A stretch of DNA of 64,000 nt. Origin: Asterias amurensis. Lineage: Eukaryota > Echinodermata > Asteroidea > Forcipulatida > Asteriidae. Shown here in pieces: positions 48,300 through 59,870 of this stretch; within the stretch, counting starts at the first letter, position 1, and every line of letters starts with the position of its first letter. A program made the translations under genes and the position numbers. The stretch is taken from contig NC_092650.1 in assembly GCF_032118995.1 (NCBI RefSeq), forward strand, positions 20,584,501-20,648,500, written 5' to 3'. The notes under the pieces were generated by a model. The model saw only the letters and a list, made by a program, of their open reading frames with translations. It was not told where the DNA came from and made no database searches.

Positions 48300-48786
48300 A
48301 GCAGATGATTTTTACCCTACATGTGCTGCTGAAACCACTGACACCCTCGGAGGATTCTAACAATCGAGGTAGATTATGTTTCCAAATTGGGGTAGTTAAG
48401 TTTAAATATAAACGACTTGGTGTTTTGAAGAATCTCAAGTCTGAAGCAAATAAAAGAGACATTACAGAATTGTTTTTTTTTTTAGTAATCCACCGGATAC
48501 ATAAACTGAACAACCTGTAGAAGTTTCAGATTGATCGGCCATCTGGGTCAGGAGAAAATTGTGAAAAACCAGTTACACATTTTTGCATGACACTGTGATT
48601 AAACAAAATAAAAAAGTAAAACACTCACTGAGCGATAAACTCCGAATGGGATGTTGGTTTATTTATTTCTCGTCAAATGTGACATTTAAGACAGAAATAT
48701 TTCAAGGAATGTTTTCTACTATCATCATCAATAGACTGAGTAAATTTTATTCAAGTTTTATTCCTTACCAATTTGGTAATGTTCCT
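48300..48786. repeat. Dispersed repeat, GAAACCACTGACACC family
   Basis: Shares AATTGTGAAAAACCAGTTAC, GTGATTAAACAAAATAAAAA and CAAGGAATGTTTTCTACTAT with the blocks near 26000-26450 and 58390-58590, in reverse order. It runs up to the TTAA-MITE at 48787. Confidence 0.45.
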
Positions 48787-49157
48787 TTAAAGACAGTGGA
48801 CAACACTATTGGTAATTGTCAAAGACTAGTCTTCACATATATTCTCAACATATGCATAAAATAAGAAACCTGTGAAAATTTGAGCTCAATCGGTCGTCGA
48901 ACTTGAGAGATAATAATGAAAGAAAAAACACCCTTGTCATACGAAGTTGTGTGCTTTCTGATGCTTGATTTCGAGACCTCAAATTCTACACTTGATGTCT
49001 CAAAATCAAATTTGTTGAAAATTACTTCTTGTCACTTCAGAGGGAGCTGTTTCTCACAATGTTTATACTAACAACCTCTCCCCATTACTCGTAATCAAGA
49101 AAGGTTTTATGATGATAATTATTTTGAGTAATTACCAATAGTGTCCACTGCCTTTAA
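48787..49157. mobile_element. TTAA-MITE, full length
   Basis: Starts TTAAAGACAGTGGACAACAC and ends CCAATAGTGTCCACTGCCTTTAA. Confidence 0.87.
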
Positions 49158-49620
49158 GTCTTATTATTCTCTTGAGGTGATAGTATCATGTGACACGATT
49201 AAAGATGCAAAGTGCCTTTTATAATTAACAGTTTAATGAAAGATGTACAGTGTAAATATAGTAACTTTTATAATTAATGTTCATGCATGCTTGTCTATTC
49301 ATTTAATAAACTACATAAAAAACTAGCGATTTGTGTTCAGGTATTTGTTTTGTATCTGTAAACCTTGTTGATTTGATTGTGTTGAACCTTCACTTCCCCA
49401 ATTGCATCCCCCAGTCCAATTTTTACTTGTCATTGTTTATCTTTCTTTTTTTTGCATTGCAACTTTTCCTTGTCACTTTTATTGCTCGGGGCATTCCATT
49501 TGGATGTCTATAAATACCAGCTATGAATAATAATGGTTATTTATTAATAATCATGATATTATGAATAAAGATAATACATTATTAAAATAGCATAGTACGA
49601 TACACATTGTCCATGTGCCA
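49158..49620. other. Intergenic, no gene seen
   Basis: AT-rich; the only ORF (49331-49513) is T-rich and lacks support. Confidence 0.4.
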
Positions 49621-49627
49621 GAACTGA

Positions 49628-49712
49628 GGGGGGGGGGGGCAATTTGACAAGGCCCGTGGAGTTACAAAAATATCTCCACCCCCCCCCCCCCCCCCCAAAA
49701 AAAAAAAAAAAT
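49628..49712. repeat. Homopolymer cluster G10 / C17 / A14
   Basis: A G run of 10-12, then about 17 C and about 14 A within 85 bp. Possible quadruplex-forming sequence and a likely assembly-error spot. Confidence 0.85.
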
Positions 49713-50079
49713 GATAGTAATGTTGAACAGTGACTTGAGGTATTGTGGATGGCATAGGCCGTACAACAAAAATGGTCCCCTGGGGGAGGTGTAGGGACTT
49801 CTTTTTTTTAAGATTGCTGGTCGGAAACTTACACTGGTTTAGGGGTATTTTAATAAGGGGCGAATAACTAACTCCCCATATTAAAAATTGAGCATAACAT
49901 ATCGCTTAACTTTCACATTATTTTGTTTAAAGAAAAAATATTTTATCAATCTACCTAGAAAATTGGTTGGGACTACAAGTTATTGATGTTTGAACGTTTC
50001 ACCCCATTTAGTTGGGCTTGCCCCGCCCCGTTGGAATCCATGGTTAAGACCATGTAAGGACCCGTCCTTATCACCAACA

Positions 50080-50152
50080 TCGTGGCGCAGTGGTCTAAGG
50101 GACTGTCTCTGTAACTCAGACCACCTGGTCCAGGTTCGAATACCGTCTATGA
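50080..50152 (+). repeat. tRNA-like sequence (SINE head or tRNA pseudogene)
   Basis: CGTGGCGCAGTGGTCTAAGG (A-box-like) and GTCCAGGTTCGAATACC (B-box) are spaced as in a tRNA of the long-variable-arm type. No closing acceptor stem is seen, so it is not called a functional tRNA. Confidence 0.55.
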
Positions 50153-50240
50153 AATCGAGCATTCAGATGCAAACAATTTTTTTTTATTGTTGCACCTTTG
50201 TATAATCTAAACAGCGCCCTCTTGTGACATTGTTTCTTTC

Positions 50241-50396
50241 ATGCTGGAGGAAGAGACTAGGCGCCGAGTGGAACAGCTGATTCTCGCTTATGGGGTAGTC
50301 TCGTTGTTTCTGGCGGTCATGAATGCGGCACACACAGAGCGCGGGTACAAATTGTGTTATGACAATGGTGTTTCCCCCGAGTATAAGCACAAATAA
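50241..50396 (+). CDS. Candidate 51-aa small protein, unrecognised
   Basis: ATG to TAA with an in-frame stop upstream at 50208-50210. The N-terminus is charged (MLEEETRRRVEQ), followed by a hydrophobic stretch LILAYGVVSLFLAVM that could span a membrane, and a polar tail. AATAAA overlaps the stop codon (50392-50397) and TATAAT lies at 50201-50206. The composition is more protein-like than the surrounding ORFs, but I do not recognise a family and there is no splice or conservation evidence. It could equally be part of a repeat. Confidence 0.22.
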   Translation: MLEEETRRRVEQLILAYGVVSLFLAVMNAAHTERGYKLCYDNGVSPEYKHK

Positions 50397-50399
50397 AGG

Positions 50400-52070
50400 C
50401 CCCTCTTAATAACTGTACTTCGGCAGACGGCGAAACAAAAATTGGAACACAAAACACGTGTCGCAAGGAACTATAACCGAATTAACTAGAACGCAGCAGA
50501 CATTGTAAACAATGAAATCAGATTTCGAGGCTGGGGATATTTTAGTGGCGGTTTAACATCAAGTAAACTTGTCTGGATTGCCGTTTCTGAATTTTCAATT
50601 TCGCTTTTGCGGGAGATAAAAGCAAGACCCTCTGGAAATGTGAAATTTTTATTTATTATTATTTGAATTTTCATTTCACCCTCTGGGTATGTGCCAAAAT
50701 GTTATAATGAGGACAGGAATCGAATTGATGGGACGTTTTTTAATGGATATAGTATATGACGTAAAAAACAAAGGAGTGCATGCAACACTCTGCAATTTAG
50801 GTAGCCAAATAGTTTGATTTGCTGTTTATTGTCTGGTTGGTTATTGCTGTTTACTGTCGCATCTGCAATTTAATGGAAATATTTGGAACATAAAGATGAG
50901 GGAACAAATATTAAATTGAAATTAAATTTCATCCACAACTTAACTCAGACTGGGGTAAAAAGAGCAGTCGCCGATGACATAAGAGGGGGGAAATCTAATG
51001 CACAAGGGTGACAGTTTTAGTGCTTTTGTTTCTTTTACTTCAACCCCCGTTTGCTACGCCCCCCCCCCCCACCCCATCGCTGTACCTTTCCGTTTAGTTT
51101 CATTTTTATTTGCCATCAATTAATGTTGTTTTACTGGCTTCTCGAGTGAGTTTTAGGTTAGGGTTAAAGAAAACAACAATGTAGGCCAGCTATTTCCCCC
51201 TCCCGTCGCTCCCCCTCCCACATAGTGACAAGTAACTGCCGTATGAGGGCGCTATTTTCTTTGGTTGTGAATGTACAATGAACAGTGATGCTTAGTACTT
51301 CTGTCATGGGTGACTACTGAAAGCGTTGTACAGTAGCAGCAATGCCATACTTTGCGCATAAGCTATGTCAATCTTCAAGGACCTCCGGAAAATTAACGTT
51401 CCCACCCCCTATCTGTCCTTACTTTTGGGGGCTTGTCACTGATTATAACACCCATACCTACCACATTTGAAATCAGTTTCTTTCCAACTTTGTTTTCTCC
51501 CAGATTGACCAAATGGCTTGTTGGTTACTAATTATTGCTTAAAAGAAAACAACTACTTATAATTATGTTCAAATCCCCAAGTTTTAATTGCTCCCAATAA
51601 TTCGACCCTTTAATCCACCCTCATCTCATATAATTATAGGCTATCAGCGAATGTTTTGATTCCAATTTTGTTTTGCTCGATTTTCTACGCGGAAGTTTTT
51701 CCCACGAATGACGCACGCTCGGGATGCACACTTTGAGGATTTGCTTGGAACTCCCAGGTCCCAAGTTTACACCGTGTTTTTTGTTATGCACCACGGACCA
51801 ATATTAGGTGACGGTTCAACAAACTTTATATTTTAATACTCGCGCCGGGTTTACCTTCATGTGAACTCACCCAGTGGGCAGGGCTTGGTTCAGTCAAAAT
51901 GTTGTATAGGTTTGAATCAAGCATATGATGAAAACCAGTTGCGACCAATCTGAAACGCCAGTAAGGCTACGTACCTATAAGAAACATTTAAAATAATATT
52001 AGTATTTATGGGATTTCCAGTACCCTTTGATTCTGGTTGTTGGGTGTTCGTGATAAAAGAGCATGAGTAC
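50400..52070. other. Intergenic, no gene seen
   Basis: Mixed unique-looking sequence with C-rich runs near 51060-51072 and pyrimidine-rich stretches near 51195-51220. No credible ORF or repeat pair noticed. Confidence 0.35.
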
Positions 52071-52084
52071 AGCCACGGGACCGC

Positions 52085-52295
52085 AATGCAGAAATGTATA
52101 CGCCGGTGTCAGATGCAATTGTGTCCGGACACACCTACATATGCAAATGTGTCCGGCGGACACAATTGCGTTATGCAGCAGCGTCCGGGCGGACACGATT
52201 GCATATGCAAAACCGTCCGGCGAACATTATTGCATATGCAATAATGTCCTCCGGTTGGTATTGCATAGAGGACATAATTGCATGCGACACCGGAC
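52085..52295. repeat. Array of alternating palindromes
   Basis: Two dyad words alternate about every 44 bp: GTCCGGCGGAC-type (52130, 52158, 52183, 52214) and TTGCATATGCAA-type (52137, 52198, 52230). Because the units are nearly palindromic, ORFs on both strands read through it; these are not taken as genes. Confidence 0.75.
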
Positions 52296-52900
52296 ACACA
52301 CTCCCGCCACCGATAGGCCTATGGCTTTGTTTCGATTATGTTATTTTGTCGTTTATTCCCAAGACACCCTTTTACTTGTGCCATCTGGCAAGGAGAACGA
52401 GTTCGTATGAAAAGGGCATTATCATCGGACAAGTTTTTAAGGGCATAATCATCAGATAAAGGCTAGTGTATAGGAAACCGGACAGGGTATTGTAGAAAGG
52501 GCACAGTGCGCAGACAATGTACGAAAAGGGGATACAGTATGACTGGACAAGTTTGTAGGAAATTGGCAAAATCACCATTCAAACTCAAGTAGGATAGTGG
52601 GATACCACAGGAAACGTTTGTAGGAACAATTCACACCACAAGCAAGTTTACAGGAACATTTCAGAATCATCGAACACAAGCCACTATCAAAAACCGTTCC
52701 ACGCTATGTATGCCATTCTCGGTCTGTACATTTTGCTATTTATCCATTAACGTTAATAATGGAGTGATCAACGTTCTAGACTGAATTATAGATGAAGAGT
52801 GATTGGTCATCTGGCCTGTCGTGCGAGACCGACTTTATCAGTCTCTCTTTAATTATTGTAAAAGTTCAGATATTAATTATTACACGGGTAGCTTTTCCTC

Positions 52901-53234
52901 TTAAAGGCACCTGGACACCTTTGGTAATTTGTCAAGGGCCAGTATTCTCACCTGGTGTGTCCCAAAATTATGCATAAAAAACAACTCTGTGACAATTCTG
53001 GACTCAAATTGGTCATCGAAGTTGCAAGAAATGAATTATAAAAAACACCCTTGTTGCACAAAACGTCTGGCCTGAGGTCTTTTAACACAAATAATATTTG
53101 AGTAAAAAGTTAAAGCTTTCCCAGTCGTTCTCACAACACTTTAAACTATCAACAGCTCTCAGTTGCTCGTTACTAAGCAAGTTGTCATGCTAATAATACT
53201 TTTGAGTAATTACCAATAGTGTCCAGTGCCTTTA
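52901..53234. mobile_element. TTAA-MITE, AAAGGCACCTGGACACC subfamily
   Basis: Starts TTAAAGGCACCTGGACACCT and ends CCAATAGTGTCCAGTGCCTTTAT, the last TTAA mutated. The core has the CAACAGCTCTCAGTTGCTCG variant. Confidence 0.78.
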
Positions 53235-53559
53235 TGTATCAGCTTATTGCGCACGGATGTTACTAGACAGCCGTCACCTAGTGATCAATCCGCCCTTATC
53301 CCATGCAAGCTCAAATTCAGTATGATTATATCTGTAGGCCCTATGTCTTAACTTTCTCTTCAGACGCGATTCATCATTCATTCATCCTTTCCACTGCGCA
53401 TCATCGCCACAATTATTACCATAAGAAGCCCTCACCCCGATATAAAAGCTCATCTGCTCCCATGCCCCCATTAACCCCCCATCATTCATGTCGAGCATCC
53501 TCATGGTGACCTTTTGGTGATTTCCTCTCAATGTGTTTTTTTACGATGAACCAAATATT

Positions 53560-54600
53560 CACGTTAGCAGGCCCTTATACCCCCCCCACCCCTTCCCCCA
53601 TCTCAAACCTCAATTTTTTTCACGGCCCTCGTTTACTCTCCATCTCATTCCCTCGTGCATCAACTGCAACAATCTTTATACAGGCACCACCACTCAGCCG
53701 ACATCTCAACATCTCACAACGTACCCCCATTTCCTACAATACATTGCACGAAGCTGCCTTCCCCGAACCATCTCCCAACAACCTTCATTGACCACCCCAC
53801 CCCCACCCCCCCAAACAAACCCCTGTACCCATCGTCACTCAGCCAACATTTCACAAGACCCCCAACTTCCACCATTACCTTGCTCCAGCATCTAGTCACG
53901 AGGCCCACATCATTCTCTCGTCGTTAACTAAGACAACCTTTATTGCCTCTACCCACTCCCCAACAATCACACCCGGAACCCATCGTCACTCAGCCAACAT
54001 TTCACAAGACCCCCAACTTCCACCATTACCTTGCTCCAGCATCTAATCACGAGGCCCACATCATTCTCTCGTCGTTAACTAAGACAACCTTTATTGCCTC
54101 TACCCACTCCCCAACAATCACACCCGGAACCCATCGTCACTCAGCCAACATTTCACAAGACCCCCAACTTCCACCATTACCTTGCTCCAGCATCTAATCA
54201 CGAGGCCCACATCATTCTCTCGTCGTTAACTAAGACAACCTTTATTGCCCCCCTACCCACTCCCCAACAATCACACCCGGAACCCATCGTCACTCAGCCA
54301 ACATTTCACAAGACCCCCAACTTCCACCATTACCTTGCTCCAGCATCTAATCACGAGGCCCACATCATTCTCTCGTCGTTAACGAAGACAACCTTTATTG
54401 CCCCCTACCCACTCCCCCACAAACACACCCCGTACCCATCGTCACTCAGCCGACACTCAAACCGTACCCACATTTCCTCCTCCTCACCCCTCACTGCACT
54501 AAAGCTGCCTTCCCCAAACCATGGAGCTACAACCGAACCATCTCCCAAGATGCCATGCATCATCATCATCATCCTCCCAACCAAACTCCCCCAGTCTAAG
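53560..54600. repeat. G-poor minisatellite, 151-153 bp units
   Basis: TTATTGCC begins at 53940, 54091, 54242 and 54395, giving 151, 151 and 153 bp steps, with degenerate units before and after. Each carries CCATCGTCACTCAGCCAACA, CCAACTTCCACCATTACCTT and TCATTCTCTCGTCGTTAAC. The plus strand is very poor in G throughout. ORFs of up to 169 codons cross it because few stop codons arise in this composition; they start at non-ATG codons and change frame between units. Confidence 0.9.
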
Positions 54601-55004
54601 TGACTACATCCGTGATCACCCCTAGTCAAAATGAGGTGATGCTGCAATCCCAAATATTTTCATCGTCAGTCAATCATTCTCCTTTACCCAACACAAGCAA
54701 AGCATCAGGTGCACCTGGTCCGGCCCTTCATCGTGTGGTGTGAAAGCAATTTTTTTTGTTCAAGGGAGGAAATGTGATAGTCTCTATCGGTAGGCCGATG
54801 GCTTTCTCTCTCTCTCTGAGATGCGGATTGAAAGAGATACACGGCATTGGTCTGCATCATTGATTGCCTGACCATTCCTAGAAGAGACTTTCTTATTGAA
54901 GGGGTCCTAAAAAGAGTTTCGGTTTTTGTTGTTGTTAGGGGGGGGGGGTTACTTACGGAAGCTTATTGCCGCCACATGAATACAAAATAATCTCTCTTGT
55001 CTTG

Positions 55005-55345
55005 TTGTACGTACACGAAAACTTATCATGTACGTATAATATAGCTTTTATATTGTGTACGTACGAGACTAGTCCAAAACTGATCGTGTACAAACATGTC
55101 ACGTTAAATCTAAACTTATCGTGTAACATTCAAACACTAAGAGTCAAAACATTTCATACGATAGCTCATCGTGGACGTACACTATAACTTATTGTGTCCG
55201 TACACGATCAATTTAAACTTATCGTTTACGTAACTAGAAGTGCAAAACCTATAATGTACACACATTAGAACTTATCGTGTACACAAACGATAACTTATCG
55301 TGTACATACACTAGAAATCAAAAAATGTATAGTATACGTATACAA
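55005..55345. repeat. Diverged tandem repeat, ACTTATCGTGTACGTACAC units
   Basis: AACTTATCGTGTAC-like words recur at about 55020, 55105, 55185, 55215, 55269 and 55292, many with GTACGTACAC dyads. Units are of variable length and old. Confidence 0.7.
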
Positions 55346-55839
55346 AAATAGTTTTGTTTCGCCATACAAGTATTGTTTCGCCACTTTTGGGTCACGATAA
55401 CCCCCATGATCATTTCAATTGATCGGAAAAACAATCGTGATTTGGGTGGACTTCAAAATCACGATTTTCTCCGTAGGGTTGGTACTTGAATGGACTTATC
55501 ATCAGCGATTCAAAATTGTTGATTGATTTTTATCAATCATACAGGCCTACCCGGACCATCTTCATGTAGGAATAGAACGATTCTCGCAAAGCTGCAGCTG
55601 GATTTAAAAGTGCTGTTTTGGAGACGCCACTTATTCGTTGTAGAAAACTGATACCATAGGCTTTAACTCTGTAATCAGGTTCGTTGTGTACTTCCTATGA
55701 ATGCATAGCCAACACTTATGAAAAAGGTACGATGGCACGCAGAGCCATTTTTTTCACTCCGGATTGAATGCGGAATATTGCAAAAGAGAAACTTCAAAAC
55801 TAAAGAGGAAAAACATCCTTTGAAGTAACTTGAATATCA

Positions 55840-56020
55840 ATTTTTGGTTTTTACCCATATACACCGATGTGTTTCCCGAGTCCTGTGAAAAACTATCACA
55901 GGCATGTTACTCGGATGGGATTGGAACCCACGACCCCTGCAATTCTAGAACAGTGTCTTACCAAATAAACTACCTAATAGACTGCCCGGTAGCTAGAGGC
56001 AGTTCGAATCATTATTTTGG
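55840..56020 (-). mobile_element. tRNA-derived SINE, same family as 39228
   Basis: On the minus strand it has TAGTTTATTTGGTAAGACAC, GTGGGTTCCAATCCCATCC and a body that reads CACAGGACTCGGGAAACACA and TGGGTAAAAACCAA. Confidence 0.75.
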
Positions 56021-56322
56021 CAACGGACACCGCAATGATAAATGTCAAATTTGCAAATTTAACATCTTTTAGTTTGAATCGTCATCAATGGTGTACTTTT
56101 TGCTATAGATGTTCAAAGTGGCTGAACAGAAAAGGCGAACCATTGGCCATTAAAAACTAGTTGATGTCAACAGTATAAGTACGAGGGTCCCTTCACTTTA
56201 AAACAATCCTAAATTATGAAGTACGTGCACGCTAAATTAATTTTTTCCGCACTTTAAAAATTAATGTAAATACTTTTAGACTACATTAGTACATCAGGAT
56301 CAGGCTTTACTTAGGCAGAGCC

Positions 56323-56329
56323 TATAAAA
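56323..56329 (+). promoter_or_regulatory. Possible TATA box of the 56420 candidate
   Basis: TATAAAA, 91 nt before the candidate ATG at 56420. Confidence 0.25.
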
Positions 56330-56419
56330 TAATTATAAAAACGTGAATTTCAACACACTTTTCCCTTGGCCCGTGCACATTGGGTGTATCATTATGGTTA
56401 GTGCCGGTCGATTAGAGAG

Positions 56420-56839
56420 ATGGCGTGTCTGCAGTTCATTTCTGAAGATTTATCAGACCGAAAGGAACCCCACACACGTGTCTATGTCTCTTTTATTAGG
56501 AGGGGAAAATATCAAATTCTGGTGCAATTTTTCATCCGGGACAATGGGTTATTGATGAGACACACGGCTGACAAAAGATCAGCTTTTGTTGTGGCATTTG
56601 CAAAGAATCGATACCCGATAGACGATACACAAAGCCGATGATATGTTTACCCAAGATTGCATTGTGTCCCCCTACATTTTTGGAAAATATCACTTTACCA
56701 CCTCAACAACAGATGGAACGTGGTTGAGTCTATGGACTCACAGACCCCCCTTCTATGTCCTTGTTCGGATCACAATCCCCAAAAAGTGCAAGAATCCCCC
56801 GGAAAGAAAGCGCCACCAACAAAAAAACGTCGATTCTGA
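56420..56839 (+). pseudogene. Candidate intronless gene with one in-frame TGA
   Basis: From ATG 56420 the frame encodes 73 codons (MACLQFISEDLSDRKEPHTR, then RVYVSFIRRGKYQILVQF) and stops at TGA 56639. The same frame then stays open for another 65 codons (YVYPRLHCVPLHFWKISLY to PPTKKRRF) to TGA 56837. A second frame is open from 56643 to 56933. AATAAA is at 56929-56934. The pieces have protein-like composition and a basic NLS-like end. I do not recognise the protein. It may be a recently broken gene or retrocopy, two exons of something larger, or chance. Confidence 0.25.
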
Positions 56840-57006
56840 AAATCGCAAGCTGACTTCGTTGTATCCGAATATCAAACACATCAAGGGGAAATATTGCAAA
56901 GATGGGGTAACAATATTGCGCCGTATCGAATAAAGAGCAGTCGTGTGCGGTTACCGTAGAACGATCTCAAAGCAACGACAGAAGAATCTTTAGAAATCCG
57001 TGAGGT

Positions 57007-57035
57007 TTTCTTCTTCTTCTTCTTCTCTCTTCTTC
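57007..57035. repeat. (TTC)n microsatellite
   Basis: TTCTTC repeated about seven times. Confidence 0.8.
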
Positions 57036-57222
57036 ACAACCGGTCAATCTCAATTATAAGGGAAGAGGAAAGGAAGAAGATGAAGTGTTTTCACAGGAGG
57101 TATTTTTATCCTGAAAGGCTTGCCTTATCACCTGGGGCATTTGGCGCGCTTGGCGGACAAATATCCGGACTCTCCACACGTTGTATTTTGTTCGGTATTG
57201 ACGTTGTGCTGTTAGAGAGCTT

Positions 57223-58981
57223 TCAGCACGCATTTGCCTTGGCGCATTCAGATGGACTTTCTTGTGTATTCTTTGGGATTAAATAAGCAATGGCCACTGC
57301 GAATAGAAGGGTTCGAATAAGTGCTAGGGTCTTCATCACTCGTGCAAATTTTCCTTTAAAAATCTGCGAGAGCCATCCTGCTGCAGTACAACCCCTCGCA
57401 TGCTCGGGGCTTAATCTGCAATACGGAAAAAGAGACGAACAACTGAACAAGAAACAAGGACGGATGAGAGAGTGATCACTGGCAAGTCTATAATGCTTAA
57501 GGAAATTGCGCATGCCCCAGGGGCTGCGATTTGATCCAATCAGTGGCTAGCTATAGGACTGATGGAGCATTTGGAAAGAGTCTACCGACACTGATTGGTC
57601 AGTAAGACGCTCCTTGGGCAATACGTAATATCCGCTAGTGTCAGAATACCAGTTCCGGCATTATACAACGTATCGAATCTCTCATTTTTTTTTGTGTGAT
57701 GCGTTTATTTTGAAAGTAAAATATTATATTTGAAGGGTCTGATATACGTTTGGTAATGACTCTGAAAATTAAAGGCAGTGGACACTATTGGTAATCACTC
57801 AAAATAATTATTAGCATAAACCCTTTCTTAGTAACGAGTATAATGGGGGAGAGGTTGATAGTATAAAACATTGTGAGACACGGCTCCCTCTGAAGTATTT
57901 TTCGAGAAAGAAGTAATTTTCCACGAATTTGATTTCGAGAGCTCAGATTTAGGATTTGAGGTCTCGAAATCAAGCATCTGGAATAACACAACTTCGTGTG
58001 ACCAGGGTGTTTTTTCTTTCATTATTATCTCGCTACTCCGACGACCAAATGAGCTCAAGTTTTCACGGGTTTGTTATTTTATGCATACGCTGAGATAAAC
58101 CGAGTGAGATGACTGGTCTTTGACAATTACAAAAGTGTCCACTGTCTTTAATGGGCAAGCAAACTAACGTGGTAAGAAATGCATCTGCTTTGGACAGTGC
58201 AATGCATTTTGAGAAACATTTCTCATTGGAGTACTATACGGTTATGTGAAAAGATATCACTTGTTATCCCCATAATGTGGATATTAAGGTAACGCTTTTT
58301 TATAGATTGATATTCCTATATAGATTATTATTTCTGTTTTGACATTAATATTTAGTTCAGGAGTAGGCCTATCTCAAAAACGCAACCAGCGTTCTTGAGA
58401 AAAGAGTAAAACAATGGTACGAAGATACGTTTTACATGCTAAAATAATTTCCGTGACTTGTTTTACTCATTTCTTAAAAGCTACAGCACCTCAGGGTAAG
58501 TAATATTTTAATGGAAGCTTTCTACTATCATTATCTTCAAACTGTGTAAGTTTAGTGTAAATCTTTGGACATTGTGTTTTGTGTCCTACAAAAAGTACTC
58601 CGACCCCTTAAGTATAGAGATCATCATGTTTCGCACACCGGCTCGCTCTTCAATTTGTTTTCGTGTTTCAAGAGTTATTTATCAGCGCCGTTTCATCTCT
58701 TAAACTACATCTAAGAGGGCCCTTTGGGTGATACTTTAAAATGTAACCGAGCTTACCTTTTTGTCCAAAACTAGGTTTTGATATAAACAAAAATCCCTGT
58801 AACATCGGAAGAGACACTTTCGCATCTCCCTGAAGACTGTTCGACTTAGTGCTTTAGAGGTATACTCTTTAGAAGTGTGTAAACAAAGAATTTTATCCGA
58901 AGAGATAAACCGACGCGTGAGTCTCCGCTTGTTGACAGTCATTGTTGTTTCCCTTTCCTCCCCCATTGTTTTAGCCGACAA
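57223..58981 (-). CDS. Candidate minus-strand two-exon small gene, unrecognised
   Basis: The upstream piece (58981-58757) is open and basic (NKRRLTRRFISS) and ends in a strong donor, AAAAAG|GTAAGC. The downstream piece begins after a textbook acceptor (TCTCTTTTTCCGTATTGCAG before base 57415). Spliced in phase, the frame ends after about 20 more codons. Alternatively, the downstream exon has its own ORF MKTLALIRTLLFAVAIAY with a signal-peptide look, 37 aa, ending at 57223. A TTAA-MITE (57769-58151) would lie in the intron. No family recognised. Confidence 0.2.
57769..58151. mobile_element. TTAA-MITE, full length
   Basis: Starts TTAAAGGCAGTGGACACTAT and ends TTACAAAAGTGTCCACTGTCTTTAA. Confidence 0.87.
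58390..58600. repeat. Dispersed repeat, GTAAAACAAGTCAC family
   Basis: GTGACTTGTTTTACTCATTT, TAATGGAAGCTTTCTACTAT and GTGTAAGTTTAGTGTAAATC match, in reverse orientation, the blocks at 5985-6200 and 26000-26450. Confidence 0.5.
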
Positions 58982-59299
58982 AACAAATACAAAGTAAGAG
59001 ACTGTTCATGACTTCAGAATCCAACTCCATGGCTCTGCTGCTTTAAGCAAAGTACTCCATAAAACAAAATTACGTTGAACAATGTTTTCTGCTTTAAAGC
59101 AGCTCGATGATATATTAGGTCGGGGCGACAAAAAACTGCAGTTTGAATATTACATGAATATGCAAATGATGTATAATTTACCCTACTTCCCGTTTCATTA
59201 TGTTTGGGCTGGTTTCAAGAAATAGTTGCCGGGGAAAAAAATGTTGCAATTTTGTCAGGGTCAAGCCATTTTTATGCATAGATTGACGAGACTATCTTG

Positions 59300-59870
59300 A
59301 CTGAAAAAGGTCAACAAGAACGAGACCGATCAAGGGATACGACATCCCAATCGGAAATGAGCAAAGTTCGTGACATCTGTGTGTTTTTGGTGTGTTTTTG
59401 ACACAACTCAGCAAGACAAAGACCAATCGAGGGATTCGACATCCCAATCGGGGATATAATATGAGCACAGTTCGTGACATGTGTGTGTTTTTGGCCGATA
59501 CAACTCAGCAAGGCAATGAGGCCGATCGAGGGATACCACATCCCAATCGGGGGAAATGAGCACAGTTAGTGGCATCTGTGTGTTTTTGGCTAATACATCT
59601 CAGCAAGAAAAAGACCAATCGAGCGATATGACATCCCAATCGGAAGATATTTTGAGTACAGTTTGTGACGTCTGTGTGTTTTTGGCCGAAACAATTCAGC
59701 AAGACAAATACCGATCGAGGGATATAACATCCGAATCGGGGGATATTCAAAGTTTTTGACATCTGTGTGTTTTTGGCCGTTACAACTCAGACTGACAAAG
59801 ACCAATCGAGGTATATGACATCCCGATCGGGGACATTTTGAGCACAGTTTGTGACATTTATGTGTTTTTC
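59300..59870. repeat. Tandem repeat, about 95 bp x 6
   Basis: CATCCCAATCGG and variants occur at about 59343, 59440, 59539, 59631, 59728 and 59819. The units share AGCACAGTTYGTGACATCTG, TGTGTTTTTGGC and ACAACTCAGCAAGAC. Minus-strand ORFs through it are repeat translations (PRLGCHIARLVF-like). Confidence 0.88.

Noticed and set aside
54094..54603. 169-codon ORF rich in P, T and H
   Set aside because: Lies in the G-poor minisatellite, begins at a non-ATG codon, and the 151-bp steps do not keep frame; explained by composition.
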